Position numbers and translations under genes: made by a program
In this document: in pieces, positions 1 through 11,100 of the stretch
How positions within the stretch are numbered: position 1 is the stretch's first letter
Layout of the letters: every line of letters begins with the position of its first letter
The notes under the pieces: generated by a model
The model's database searches: none
The model's input: only the letters and a program-made list of their open reading frames with translations
Told to the model about the DNA's origin: nothing
Source: Rhizoclosmatium globosum
Taxonomy: Eukaryota > Chytridiomycota > Chytridiomycetes > Chytridiales > Chytriomycetaceae
Assembly (NCBI GenBank): GCA_002104985.1
Contig: MCGO01000135.1
Location: forward strand, 1-64,000
Direction of reading: 5' to 3'
DNA: 64,000 nt

Positions 1-281
1 CCAACTGGGCCCGCCTGAGCAATTGATGTTCCAGATCGCAGCAACAGACCAGTTCCGATGGCTCCTCTGAAGAGTGCAAGAGAGATTGGTTGGGTTAGTT
101 TAAGTGTTCTTGTAACAAGATTGAAGGACTTGTATAGTAGTTACCCAATCGCAATCATTTCAAGGTGACGAGCGAGAAGCCGTCGTTTGAGCTTTGGTTC
201 TCGGGAGCGGGAAGGGATATCAGGGCCATGACGTTGGATTGGATCTTGTTTGTTCCTGTTTTGGCAACAAGAAACATGCAT
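1..281 (-). CDS. Amino-acid permease, N-terminal part (partial)
   Basis: This is the start of a fungal amino-acid permease (APC superfamily, YAT type), a plasma-membrane H+/amino-acid symporter. Exon 1 (281-145) begins at an ATG and ends in ARHLEMIAIG. An intron (144-67, GTAAC...TTCAG) follows, and exon 2 (66 to beyond base 1) reads GGAIGTGLLLRSGTSIAQAG. The 'MIAIGG.IGTGL...SG....AGP' pattern is the signature of the first transmembrane helix, which lines the substrate site. The splice is in phase (GG|A). The remaining roughly 450 residues lie outside the window. A paralog with the same N-terminal layout lies at 28608-30636. Confidence 0.8.
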
Positions 282-440
282 TAGTTAGTGCTTATCAAAA
301 GAGGGATCCGAGTATTCCGACATGCAACCTGTTATCTACTATTTATTTATTTAGCATTACTAGAAATGCTTCTTTTCAACCAAGTCCGAATACTTTGTCC
401 ACCAACCAATTTGCCTCCAACTTGAACCACCACCACCCAA

Positions 441-1307
441 ATGCAAACGTCACTCGCGCAGTTCTTTGGCGGACCCAAGGCACCCACGGCATCCAAACGC
501 AAGGCCACCTCTTCTTCTTCTTCTTCTTCTTCGACATTGACGCCAAAGAGAGCAAAGAAGAACAAGGAAAACACGAGTGACGCCTTCGCCTGTTCCGACG
601 ACCTTCTTCGCTGGCTCGACTCAAACACAATCCACGCTGAATTGAGGGACAAGCGCACAACCGACGCCCTCAAACAACTCTGCCGCGAGAACAACCTGCC
701 CGTCTCAGGCCCAAAGTACGCCCTCGTCGCTCGTCTGATCGAACACGCGAAAGAAGGAAAGAAGAAACGCGAAGAGAAACTGTTGATCAACTCTTTCAAC
801 GAAACCAGCAATCATAGTACTGAAACACAACACCTACTCGACTTTTACAAAGTAAAGACTTTCAGTGCCGCAAACAACTTGTTCCACAAAAAGTACCAGG
901 CATCAAAGAAACTAAAGTCGTTTGAGGATCAGTTGGCTGTTTTGACGGGCGCGTCGAAAGGTTTTGATATGCATCTCTTGAGTGTCTTGGAGGGTCCGCG
1001 TGCTGGTTATTACAATGGGAAATATAGTGAGGATGGTATCGATGCGCAGAATGATGTGGCCGCTTGTTGGAAAGAGTTTCTTCTCTCTTTTGAGTCTATG
1101 GAAATGAGTGTGGAGGATTTTGAGAAGGCGATCGTGGCCGGTTCGTTTGTTTCCAAATGCGACGACTATGGATTTGATCCATACTTTAAACTCATTGGTC
1201 ATGAACTTGTCAAGGCGTTGGAGGAGAAGGGAAAAGCAGATTTTGTTCAAGTATTCAACAAACATGTTAAGCTTCCACCCCCACGCCGTGGTCGTGGACG
1301 TTTCTGA
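441..1307 (+). CDS. PIP-box and SAP-domain nuclear protein
   Basis: Single-exon protein of 288 residues, probably nuclear and chromatin-associated. Residues 2-9 (QTSLAQFF) match the PCNA-interacting PIP box (Q-x-x-L-x-x-F-F) right at the N terminus, where it also sits in DNA ligase I and RNase H2B. A Ser-run and a basic patch (TPKRAKK) follow, consistent with a nuclear localisation signal. A SAP DNA-binding helix pair then occurs around residues 70-100 (LKQLCRENNLPVSGPKYALV then RLIEHA). The rest is helical without a recognised catalytic motif, and the C terminus is Pro/Arg/Gly-rich (PPPRRGRGRF). The PIP + SAP combination suggests recruitment to replication or repair forks. That role is inferred from motifs only, and I cannot assign an orthologue. 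Confidence 0.75.
   Translation: MQTSLAQFFGGPKAPTASKRKATSSSSSSSSTLTPKRAKKNKENTSDAFACSDDLLRWLDSNTIHAELRDKRTTDALKQLCRENNLPVSGPKYALVARLIEHAKEGKKKREEKLLINSFNETSNHSTETQHLLDFYKVKTFSAANNLFHKKYQASKKLKSFEDQLAVLTGASKGFDMHLLSVLEGPRAGYYNGKYSEDGIDAQNDVAACWKEFLLSFESMEMSVEDFEKAIVAGSFVSKCDDYGFDPYFKLIGHELVKALEEKGKADFVQVFNKHVKLPPPRRGRGRF
511..533 (+). repeat. (TCT)n microsatellite encoding poly-Ser
   Basis: A run of TCT/CTT triplets inside the PIP-SAP gene encodes eight consecutive serines. It separates the N-terminal PIP box from the basic nuclear-localisation-like patch. Confidence 0.9.
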
Positions 1308-1372
1308 ACTGTGTTTTCATTTGCTCTTTTACTTGTTCTTTTCTATTCACGTCAATATACTATCTGTAACTT

Positions 1373-2214
1373 TTAAAGTACTTCAAATGGGATGGGGAAC
1401 TCTTGCGGAATAAAGCATCGACCATATGGCCCGACAAAGAGTGGACTTACGACAAGCAACGATGTTATAGTGACTAACACCCGCGTTGCATTAGTATTCT
1501 TCAGAAAAACAATGATTGCCTTACCAAACCAACTCAGCACACAGTAACCCGCTGAAACATAACCTGTACCAAACAAAACACCCATTGAAGCACAAAAAAC
1601 GCCATATTCTCTCCATGTCTGAACGCACATCCCATATACAACGACAACAGGCTAATAACGATTTCATGCAAGAATCCTGAAACAGCAAACACCATAAACG
1701 AAGCAACAGCATAATGTATCCGCTTCGGTTTCATCTTTCCCTCTCTCGGATTCAAGACCTCAATCACAGGCTCAAACACCATTGAATGCAGAACATGGGC
1801 AACAGGCAAGTTCCATCGATTCGCCCACCAGTCTCGCACTGACGTAGATAAGTATGGGGCATTGAATAGTGGCAGGAACCCAGTGTTGTTCCTCATTGCT
1901 GCTGCAAGGCCAACGAGACTCAACTCAATGTCCATCCAAAAGAAGAGAATGAGAATGTACATGAAATGATCGCGCATGGATTTGAAGTCTAGTGGACTTA
2001 TGATACCGAACCGAGATTCAAAGGGATCATGGCGGAATTGGGTGAAGACCCAACATATGAGGATTAGATTAAGTGTCTGTGGAAGTGCATTTTTAGCGGA
2101 CTTTGGTTGAACGGGGGCCGTCTTCATAGAGTAATACCTGTCTAGCGAGTACTGAGGCAAAGAAGCTTGGAGTCCGAGCTTTTGGTGGGACACTTGCCTT
2201 AAACTGGGAGGCAT
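1373..2214 (-). pseudogene. Wax-synthase-like acyltransferase, short form, copy A (broken)
   Basis: Member of the membrane-bound wax synthase family (MBOAT-like; acyl-CoA:alcohol or terpenoid O-acyltransferases of ER/lipid-droplet membranes). Family signatures are present: FNAPYLSTSVRDWWANRWNL and the active-site-type SGFLHE. The last exon (1473-1373) follows an intron at 1524-1474 (GTAAGG, branch TACTAAT, acceptor TTAG) at the position used by copy C. Compared with copy C, about 37 nt are missing near 1543-1547. This removes the conserved TGFG.(S/T)WG.G segment and shifts the frame, so the gene is probably dead. The start is taken at 2214; an in-frame ATG at 2340 is possible. Gene B stops at 2379, leaving no room for the N-terminal exons seen in the long paralogs. 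Confidence 0.75.
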
Positions 2215-2378
2215 TGTGAAGTGCCCTGTGATAGATTGTCTTCCATGGTACAGCCATACTTTTTTAGCGATGCGTTTTTTTGAGAAAGCATTTGACTCCA
2301 CAGATTTGATTTTTAAGTTCTTCTGTTTTCCGATCTCCATCCTCCGATCTCCAACAAACACATCCACAAAAAGAAGAA

Positions 2379-3228
2379 CTAAAAAGTGAAAGGAATTGGA
2401 TAAAGCTCAGGTTTCATACAACGTCCGTAGGGTCCTACAAACAGCGGACTTGAAATCAGGAGTAGAGCCATGGAAACTATTATTCCTAAATTGTCAGTAT
2501 TTCACAAACTCATCCAATAAAATTACCTGTCCATCCAAGAATATTCCACAAATACCCTCGTCCCCAAGACTTCCCAAACCCAGTCCCCTTCTGAACCAAA
2601 ACCTGTAAACAACAAAACACCCACTGCACCATGAAAAACGCGAAACTCTCCCCAACGTTAACATACCGACACCCACCAACCCAAGAAAATACCCACCCCG
2701 ACAATTCATGTCCAACTCCAGACACAAAAAACGTAACAAACGACGCAATAGCAAACTCCCACCCAACAGACCCCCTTCTCCCTCCACCCACAACTTTCAA
2801 ACCGGCAAAAACACAACCGTCCGAAATATATGCGCAACCGGTAAATTCCATCGATTCGCCCAAAAATCTCGAATCGACGTTGAAAAGTACGGCGCATTGA
2901 ATAAAGGCAAGTAATGTGTCTGATAGATGATTGCAGGCGCGAGGAATAGGAATACGCTGTAGACTTCCATGGAGGTTACGGCCATGATCCCGAAGAGGGT
3001 GTGGTCTATGATTCCTTTTGTGTCGAAGGGACTGAGGAAGCCTGTTTTGGGTTCAAGGGGGGCGAGGATGAGGCAGAGGATGAGAAGGCAGGTTGTGGAT
3101 TTTGCGGCGATTTTGGTGTAGAAGGTTGTGTTGCGGTGTTTTGGAGGGATGCTTGTTCGGAAATGATAAGCGGCGGTGAAAGATTGGGTGACGCCTCGCC
3201 AGAGTCTTGATGGAGGACTTGATGTCAT
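2379..3228 (-). CDS. Wax-synthase-like acyltransferase, short form, copy B (one frameshift)
   Basis: Tandem paralog of A and C. It starts at ATG 3228 and has the family motifs [26 protein letters not shown] and [18 protein letters not shown], in order. The intron 2526-2486 (GTAATT, TACTGAC branch, TTTAG) has the same position as in the neighbours, and the final exon ends [10 protein letters not shown]...PIPFTF. The frame breaks once, near 2796-2801, where a T-run of three would need four to read PVLKVVGGG. Length and downstream sequence are otherwise conserved. The break may be an assembly error or a recent mutation. About 270 residues with several hydrophobic helices; substrate unknown. Confidence 0.75.
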
Positions 3229-3346
3229 GTTTTCGATGGTACTTGGATTTGGGTGCAGCAGATAGTCAAAAAAACAAATCCCCGATCTCCCCGAACTTTT
3301 TTACTATTAAAAAATTAGATAGCAGAATCATAATGCCACAAGCTTT

Positions 3347-4209
3347 CTAAAATACGACTGGAAGGGGAAAGTCTTCAGGCTTGATGCAGCGACCAAATGG
3401 CCCGATAAACAAGGGACTTACGACCAATATAACCATGAATGTAACTATTAGAAATAAATTAGACAGAAAATGAACTTGCGCGTTTGTTAAAGTAACATAC
3501 CAAACCAGCCGACAATATTCCAATAGAACCCTCGTCCCCAAGTCCTTCCAAATCCAGTCGACTTCTGGAATACAACCTGAATAACACACAGCAGCCACTG
3601 TATCAAAAAGAACGCCAGACTCTCGCCCGCATTGATAAATCGACATCCCATAGCTACTGAAGCAAGTCTCGCAACACCTTCATGCACAATCCCCGAAACA
3701 AGAAACGTTATAAACGATGCGATAGTAACTTGAACCATTGACGGTTTAGATTTAGCCTTCTTCAACCCGTTCAAAAGCTTAATTACAGGCTCAAACGTCA
3801 AGGTGCGAAACAGATGCTCAGCCGGCAAGTCCCAACGAGCCCACCAATCCCGCACAGACGTTGCTAGATACGGAGCATTGAATACTGGTAAGTAGCCCGT
3901 GTTGAAGATGACAGCTGGTATGAGGAAGGATATCGTTGCTCCAATTTCTATCAGGCAGAAGATGCTAAGACCATACAGAAGGTGATCCAACATTGCTTTT
4001 GTATCGAAGGGACTGAGGAAGCCTATCCTTGACTCAAAGGGAGACTTCCGAAACTGAGAGAGTGACCAGCACATGACAACCAGTGAGAGTGAGCATTTTA
4101 CGAATAGAGTAGCATAGAAAGAGGGAGTTCGGGCATTTGGAGGAACACTGAATCTGAATTGAGATGCGTTGCGAATGGACTCTGTTGCCAGCTGCGAAAG
4201 AGAAATCAT
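3347..4209 (-). CDS. Wax-synthase-like acyltransferase, short form, copy C (intact)
   Basis: The only undamaged short-form copy, about 268 residues. Exon 1 (4209-3501) starts at ATG and contains [18 protein letters not shown], then FNAPYLATSVRDWWARWDL, SGIVHEG (the conserved His-Glu) and TGFGRTWGRGFYWNIVGW. Intron 3500-3445 (GTATGT...CTAATAG) is in phase, and exon 2 encodes SPLFIGPFGRC and the C terminus. Expected to be a multi-pass ER membrane acyltransferase transferring fatty-acyl or acetyl groups from CoA to an alcohol; substrate unknown. It lacks the N-terminal two or three hydrophobic segments and the FT(S)DN-type segment of copies D-G. An alternative acceptor (TTTCGCAG, near 4193) could join an undetected upstream exon. 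Confidence 0.8.
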
Positions 4210-4654
4210 TATTTCACGGGGGCGGCAATCCACAGAAAAAAGCGGCAAGTAGAAAACGACGATCCCGCCAATCACCCCTTCCACACAAACAATGCCATAC
4301 CTCCACTGGATCGAAATATGTGGTATTTCAGCTCCGAATGCAGGCAGAAACTGTGACTTTCATGAATGTTGTGGAGAAGCGCTGCGAGTTGGTGATTCTG
4401 TTGGTTTTGCTATGACCAGCAAGAACAAAGCGTGCGCCGTTACGCATAAGGGCTGCATTGTAGGTTTTGTTCCGAGACGCTTTGAATCGTCTTGGATAGA
4501 TCTCTGTAGAATGAATGAAGCCCGCGTTGTTGAGCTTCATAAAAACTCACTGGACCCACAACGTCGTCACAAGTCTCATAAGAACTATGGTATTGCAACA
4601 TGCGCACTTCCTGGAGCATTACGTTTTGGTTGATGTCGAATGAATAAACAATAT
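4210..4654. other. Intergenic, no gene recognised
   Basis: 445 nt between wax-synthase copy C and the 3' end of the transposase-like gene. Small open frames on both strands show no homology, compositional signal or splice pattern that I can support. Promoter elements for copy C would be here. Confidence 0.5.
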
Positions 4655-7600
4655 TTATTGCTTAGCATGGTATGACCTGACTTTCAATTTGTTTGTGTCT
4701 ACAAGTTGTTTTGAGCGCATATTTCTGCGAAGTTTCTTTTCCATGGTACTGATCTTCTTGGTGACAGGTATTGCAGTATTTGGTGGAAGCTTGCTGTCGG
4801 CCGTACCCCATTTGTAGACGTCCTTCATAAACCCGTGATTACGGAATGTTTTTACTCGTTTGTTGAAGGGTATGTATCCCAGTGTGTTCCCTCTGAGAGC
4901 TGCTTTCAATTTTTGATAGTCCAACAAACTCAGCATGTGAGCCGCATGAGAAGATTGCTCTGAACTTGTAGTATTTACTCGCCCCATTGCCGTGTGACCC
5001 ATTTTCGTCTTATAATCAGAAAACACTGTTTCGCAATCGTTTGATCCTAAAGCGCGGTCGTTTAAAACTGCAATAACTTTCTCGGAGGAGGCGGTTTCTT
5101 GAACGTTCGCATATTCATTCATAGCATCAGCGATTAATTTGGGGCATAACACAGTTTCTGGTATTTTTGTTGTTTTTGTGTTCTCTGCCGTTTCAGTGGT
5201 TTCATCGTTGTCTGCAGATTTAGGCAACAAATCCGTAAATAGATTGTTCAGTTGCAATATAACTCTGTTGAAGTTGATCTTTGCCTGAACGTCTTTTTTT
5301 AGGGCTATGACTGCGTGAATTGAACACATTGATTTAACTGCCTGGTCCCACGGAATAGCGCCATTTATGACAGGTCTTCGTTCCTTATTCATGCTTCTTT
5401 GTGAAAAACTCAAGCTTGGACAATGCGTCGAGGGTGGATTCATGTAAAGAGATGGTAAAAGCTATAAATAAGGTATTCAGGAACGAAACATCGTATAGTA
5501 CACAACGCACTTTTGATTTCAGAAAATCCAAGAATGATTGTTGACGATTGATTCGTTCATTGTCAGACAATCCTTTGTTGTCAAAAGCCTCGTCTGCTTC
5601 CCTTACTAGCTTCCAGAAGTACGAAACGTCAGGATACTTGTCCCATTTGAGCTCCACGTCAGCGGACCAGAAATATTTTGCATCGTATACGTTTTGTTTG
5701 TCTCTGTCTAAGAAGTTGATTGTCAATAACGTTGACTTTGACTCAAAGAGTTCCATTATCTGCGATGACGAAACTATATCCATGAATCCATTCTCAGAGA
5801 CTGTAGTAGTAAAATTCTTGTGAAAATGCGGCCAATCGTAAATGGAATAGTACGGCTTTCCATTCCTGATTTCTGGGATGTAGAATGTCTTGAAGAAGTC
5901 AACACCAGGTTCTTTCTCTCGTATGCTATGTAGTTCCAATACAAATGCAAAGAAGTAACACCACTCATTCAGTTCAGGTTCTGAGAGATACTTGTGTTCC
6001 GCTGCCGCTTGAATTAAAATTGCGTGGTGAAAAAATTTAGACCATACAGGTTTCCTGTCTTTAGCTTTAAGGAGTTAGCAACAAATCAAGCAGAAAACTT
6101 ATTACTTTTGAGTTGAATGGTATCGAAGTCAGCATTACTCCGTTCTGCTGCTACGTAGATATCAAAGGATTCATCGCTCAGCGTAGTCTTGATCAAAATC
6201 AGCATCTGTTGTTTCCATACACGTTTTTTCATTCTTTCCAGTTCAGGCATCTCCGGCGTTATTTGCTGTTTCCAATGAATAAGTGAGTGTGGGAACGCCG
6301 GAACTTGAAACCAGCAATGGGTTGATTTCGACCAATAAACGCCAGATAAAATATGAAGAATATTTGCGAAATTTTCCTTCACGTATTCGACTTTGCGTTC
6401 AAGTTTGATACTTGCGGTAATGTTGGATGCGCTTTCATTCTCACGTAAAACAGATATTTTAGCATCGAACTTCAGTATAGCTTCTGCATATACTTGTGCT
6501 GCAACTGTTGGTCGTGAATATCCTTTGTACATTGTATGACTTATGGTAAGGCCATCGGCAGCCTTCCAAGCAAGATAAATTCCTCGTTTGGCAAACTCAT
6601 TGTAAAGTAGATCGTCGATATATCGTGAAAGCTCAGCCGTGACAGAAGCAGAAATAAATGAGAAGGCAATATAGGAGCCGAAGTGATAAGAATCACTTAT
6701 CAAATGCGCTTGAAGTTTCGTTCCGCGTGGGGCCAAAGCAAGAGATGTCTCCAATACCAGCTCAACAGATTCACTAAGTACTTTAATTATTTCAAAACTT
6801 AGAGGCTTCACGTAAGTGACGTCTGGAGGATGCAGTTTCAGCGCCGATGTAATGGAAGTAACTTGGATTCGCAGTTGCGAATAGGCGGTTTCAAAGCTAC
6901 GAAGATGCAGAAGACGGACTTGTTTTCTTTCCATGGCAGCAATTGCATTACCATGCAGTTCTATTGAAGTTGGCTGCTTCATGACTTTCTTCTGTTGCCG
7001 TTTTTGGGCTGCAATCTGACTCTTTTCAACCCCAGCAACAGAATCATTAATAAGCGGCTGAAGAGCAGTCAATACATTGTTAGTGTCTCTGAAAAGGGCA
7101 AGAATTTTTCCAACAAGACCCTCGACGTCGAAGATGTTGTTGGGTTGTAACTCATCTTTAATGAAGCGGAGACGTGTACGATGATCATTTAGAATTCTTT
7201 CAAGCTGGTAACGTTTTCAATAATATGGCCTATGGTTGGTTGAAAATTACCTGATTCAACGATTTTGCAACACCTGGTAATAAATTGAACGGAAAATCAG
7301 AAGCTTCTTCAAGGCCACCATAATTTGGAAGCCCAAAGACCACAAGCCGCTTATCAACAATGGATACGGTGACATCATCAAGTCCCATATCAGTCTCATC
7401 AGTTTGGTGCCCAAATTCCAATTCACCGCCTAATTCCCGAACTTTTCGTGCGTTCAATTTGCCAAGAGCTGCAATTGTGTCCAACTTCTTCTTGTTCAAG
7501 CCAAATGTATTGTTGTTTTGTTTTTCTCTTTGAATATGCTTTCCGTAAGTTCGAAAATGTGGTCCCCACAATGCACCAGAGTTTTCACCAGCCTGACTAA

Positions 7601-9343
7601 TTTGCAGTGGCTTAGAGTAGCTTTCATCATCTGAACCGTCGGAATTTTCGTCGATTTCAATCCTGAAGCCATTACCAGATAAAAACTTATATGGGCTTTT
7701 CCCGAAATCTGCAACAAACTGCATCCAGAAGCAGAATACATCAGGATGGCATGCTTTATGAGAAGCCATGCCACGTACGTTGTTCAATGTTGCGTATTTG
7801 AATTGAGTGTGACAGAATTTATAGTTGAAAATATCAGGATGGTAACGATTGGTTGAAAGAGCTTCAAGGAGTGTGAAAACGATGGATAAACGTTCTTCTC
7901 TTTTGGGATTGGTTTTATCCAGTTCAATTATAGTTACTAAATGCTTTCGAGCTGATAGAGGAAGCTGTGAGCGTAACAATGAGAGGCTTCGAGTCGACTT
8001 GGACACTTGTTGCAAAAGACTTGTGTTACGCAGTCTCAATTCTTTGTTCTGTTTTTTAACTTGATCAAATTCTTTACTTATGGTTGAGATTTCGTATTCG
8101 AGCTGTTTCAGTCCCTCAGATGTGTCAATCAGGTCGCTCTGGGACGACAAGTCTGTGCGAAGAATTTCAGGTGACCCTCGAAGAGTTGTAGAGCATGGGT
8201 TTGTAGCTGATAACTCTTGTGTCCACGGACTTATCTTCAGATACGTGAAGAGATCATAAAATGATTGCGGGGTGTTTCTATCAAATAGAAGCATAACTAC
8301 AGTTCGAGAATTTGACACCAGCATTTGTTTGATATCTGATGCTCTTGTAACTAGCCTTTTGACACCTCCCAACACGACTGTGAACATTCCATATCCCGAT
8401 CGTCTCGTACAACGTAAGAGATTCAGCAAAGGATTGCAAACATAATATGTACCAGGTCGGCCAACGACAACCACAGGTATCAAAATATCATCTCCATTAA
8501 CGACTATATCAGGGTGTTCGTGATCAATGTAAAGAGATGCTTCCAATAATGGAACTTGATTATAATGAAGATCTTCATATTCAGAATCCGATTCACTTTC
8601 AATAAGGAGTTTTAGTTTTGGCACACGTGAAGGTACACCATTGGTTGCACTATACGGACTGGATTCTGTTGTTGAGGACCACAAAGTGTGTGTGGTCTCT
8701 GAGTCCAATTTGGATTTTGATAATGCCTGCCCGATCCTTTTCCCACGCGCTTTCACGCCGCTGGGTGTATAATAAGGCGTGTATCTCTTGAGCTGAATTG
8801 CTGCTAATCGAGAAGCTTCTCTCTGCTCACTTTGTTTTGGTACGGGGTTAGGCCCTGATGTCAGACATGGTAGGACTTGTCCAGAGTCCTCGATCATTTC
8901 AATCGACATGATTGAAACATCATTTGGATCATAATCTTGAATGTAGCTTGGCTCGTTCCCGCTCAACTCATATTTTGAGGAACTGATTGACATAAGTGAT
9001 ACATCACGATCAGTTGTGATGTCTGAGTCTTCATCTATAACTTAAAATGTTATTTTACTTTAACAAGTGATTTGACGATACCCGCAGTACTTGGAATGGT
9101 TGGGTTATGAACACTTGTTTCGACTACTTCTTGGGGATTTACAGTTTCATACGCTGCCTTGAGCGGAAAACAGTACGCATCAGAACTCTGATCGGAGTCT
9201 CTTACTTCTGCATTGACTTTCGAGGCCTCAGTTTCATTGTTCTGCTCGTCTGTTGATTCCTGCGCAATACGCTTCACAGCATTCGCTTCATCTCGAGCTC
9301 TTCCGAGTGATGCCATTCGCTGTTTTCTTCCTTTTGGCGGCAT
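4655..9343 (-). CDS. Large multi-exon protein with DDE-transposase-like motifs
   Basis: About 1,450 residues on five exons. Three introns are well supported in phase: 7250-7205, 6105-6065 and 5510-5462 (all GT-AG, 41-49 nt). The N terminus (ATG 9343) is basic: MPPKGRKQRMASLGRARD. The join between about 9060 and 8993 is unresolved (very short intron or an indel). The middle has a coiled coil near 8000-8110. Further on, YDWPHFHKNF (about 5830) resembles the D-x-PH-x-x-KN motif of eukaryotic cut-and-paste transposases. ALGSNDCETVFSDYKTKMG (about 5010) resembles the terminal (D/N)-x-x-E-x-x-FS...G block carrying the last acidic residue. No inverted terminal repeats or target duplications were seen, so it may be a degraded or domesticated transposase. 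The superfamily (P-like or KDZ-like) is not resolved. Confidence 0.5.
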
Positions 9344-9966
9344 GACAGTGGTATTTACAACTTTGAATGGTGTATCAATTTGTGCTCAGTTTGCCAGTTT
9401 GCCATCAGTTTGCTAGTCACGTGCCACTTAAGGAACGTAACTCTGTCCCCAAACATTATTCTCAAGTTTCGGCTTCGTGGAGCGATGTATATGTATAATA
9501 TAAATACGCACAAAGTGGGTTTGGCCTCATACCTTGTCTGGTTCGGCTCTAAATATGTTAAAACCTCATTTCCCTCAAAACCTGGAGTCATGCCAAAGCT
9601 AGACTCAAATCATCGAATCTTCGTTCGTGGAGGTCTGTAAATACGTTTAATAGTCACCTGTAAAGAAGTTTCATCCCGATAGAGAGGGAATTGAGAGTAC
9701 AGTATGCGATAGAGTGTCGTTTTGAATAACTTCCTTCCTACGTCCCATCCCTTCATATGAAATTCAGAAACCTATGTATCATTATTCAAAGAAGGACTCC
9801 TCAAAGTTTTATTATGGTGCTGCATATGGTTCAGGTGTAAAGTCATTAAAACTGAGGTCGATAGGCGGCACTGTTTTTTTCCCTCCAAAAACAAAACTTT
9901 GACGCAATAGCCGCCCCCGTGTCATTATTTTGTTTGTTTTGTGGGACTGTGTTCAGCCATCCAATA
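9344..9966. other. Intergenic region between divergent genes
   Basis: 623 nt between the start of the transposase-like gene (minus) and wax-synthase copy D (plus), so it should hold both promoters. Small ORFs on both strands have no recognisable content. I saw no terminal inverted repeats here. Confidence 0.5.
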
Positions 9967-11100
9967 ATGTTCACTGTTCCTTTTCCGGCTACTCTGGTCT
10001 GTCTCGTCTTCTTTGTATCTCATATTAATTGATGTGTAGGCAATCGTGCTGGGTATCTGTCCAATGATCCACTTCCAGTTGCTCAAGATATCACACCTGT
10101 CAAACTCAATTATCGCTTCAATTGGAGCCATTCTCCTCATCATCACACCACTTCTCTTCCCGTCTCCTTCAAAGCTTATCAATGATTGTATCAAAGGCGC
10201 TTCGTTCTTCTTTGTCCTACGTGTATTGGAGATCGCAACGTTTTCGAGGCAAAACTCTATTGTGATACTGCATAGTGAAACTAACTCGTATCAATAGATC
10301 CATGAACCTCAAATGGACTTTATTTGATTATTGTCAGTTCTTGGCGACGTCTGATAACGTTCCGACGTTGGCGGAAGCTGAGAGAAAAGGCCAACAAGCC
10401 CTCAAAGACGGCACTAAGCGAAAGGAGAGAAAATGGACACCAAAGATTGTGAAAGCTGAAGAACGAGATGGGGCCTTCTATCTGTCAGTAGTAATCGGTT
10501 TGGTTGCACATTACCTGTTTTACGGCTTTGCGCTGGCGTACTGTCGAAAGTACGAGTACAATACACCTACTGGATTTTTGTCGCTGTTTGACTGGAAGGG
10601 TGTTTTGGATCACGTCATGTTTTTCATACTCTTCTACTGTGATATTTGGATCTGTGAGTGGAAACCGTTATTTTAGAATCATCTACTTAAATTTAATTAG
10701 CGTACGTTCTTGCTACGCTTGGAATGGTCATGGCGTTGGGTGCGCCATACACCCCGATCTTTGATCAACCTTATTTGGCAACCTCTCTTCGTGACTTTGT
10801 GCGTCTATTCTTTTCTCTCACGCATTCTAACTGTAAAAGATATAATAGTGGTCGCATCGATGGAATTACCCAATCAAATTAACGTTCCACCGTCTTGTCT
10901 TCACTCCCCTCCTCTCCCTCTTTGAATCCTACAACAAAGCAACCTCACCAAACACATCAAAACATCGACACACGGAACTTCAACTCGTAACCGCCACGTT
11001 TGCATCTTTCTGCTTCTCGGCCATGTTTCACGAATATATTTTGGTGTTGTTGATGCCTGACGAAGTCGTTTTGTTTGGCGGTCGTAGAACCGAGTCCTGA
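9967..11100 (+). pseudogene. Wax-synthase-like acyltransferase, long form, copy D (C-terminally truncated)
   Basis: Exons: a short exon from ATG 9967 (donor at 9997 or 10015), then 10040-10248, 10298-10653, 10701-10798 and 10849-11100; all later joins are in phase. The sequence follows copies E-G: an N-terminal hydrophobic region, FLATSDN, FLSLFDWKGVLDHVMF, QPYLATSLRDF|WSHRWNYPIK and SAMFHEYIL. It then stops at 11098-11100 after LFGGRRTES, lacking the last roughly 100-110 residues (the TGFGRSWG block and final membrane helix). That loss probably inactivates the acyltransferase. The intron at 10249-10297 has a GC donor. Confidence 0.75.
10249..10297 (+). other. Candidate GC-AG intron in wax-synthase copy D
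   Basis: 49 nt beginning GCAAAACT and ending TATCAATAG, with an AACTAAC branch-like sequence about 16-22 nt upstream of the acceptor. Removing it joins TTT TCG AG to A TCC ATG AAC in frame, giving ATFSRSMNLKW. This aligns with the paralogs' ATLSRTFTSKW. No GT donor fits the same position. Confidence 0.6.

Noticed and set aside
194..580. 128-codon plus-strand frame over the permease start
   Set aside because: It overlaps the well-supported permease exon on the other strand and the start of the PIP-SAP gene, and has no recognisable content.
1534..1630. Treating the gap in wax-synthase copy A as an intron
   Set aside because: No GT-AG pair of realistic length brackets the gap, and the conserved coding segment is absent rather than interrupted.
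4292..4633. 113-codon frame downstream of wax-synthase copy C
   Set aside because: No homology, no splice or compositional support; length is within chance expectation.
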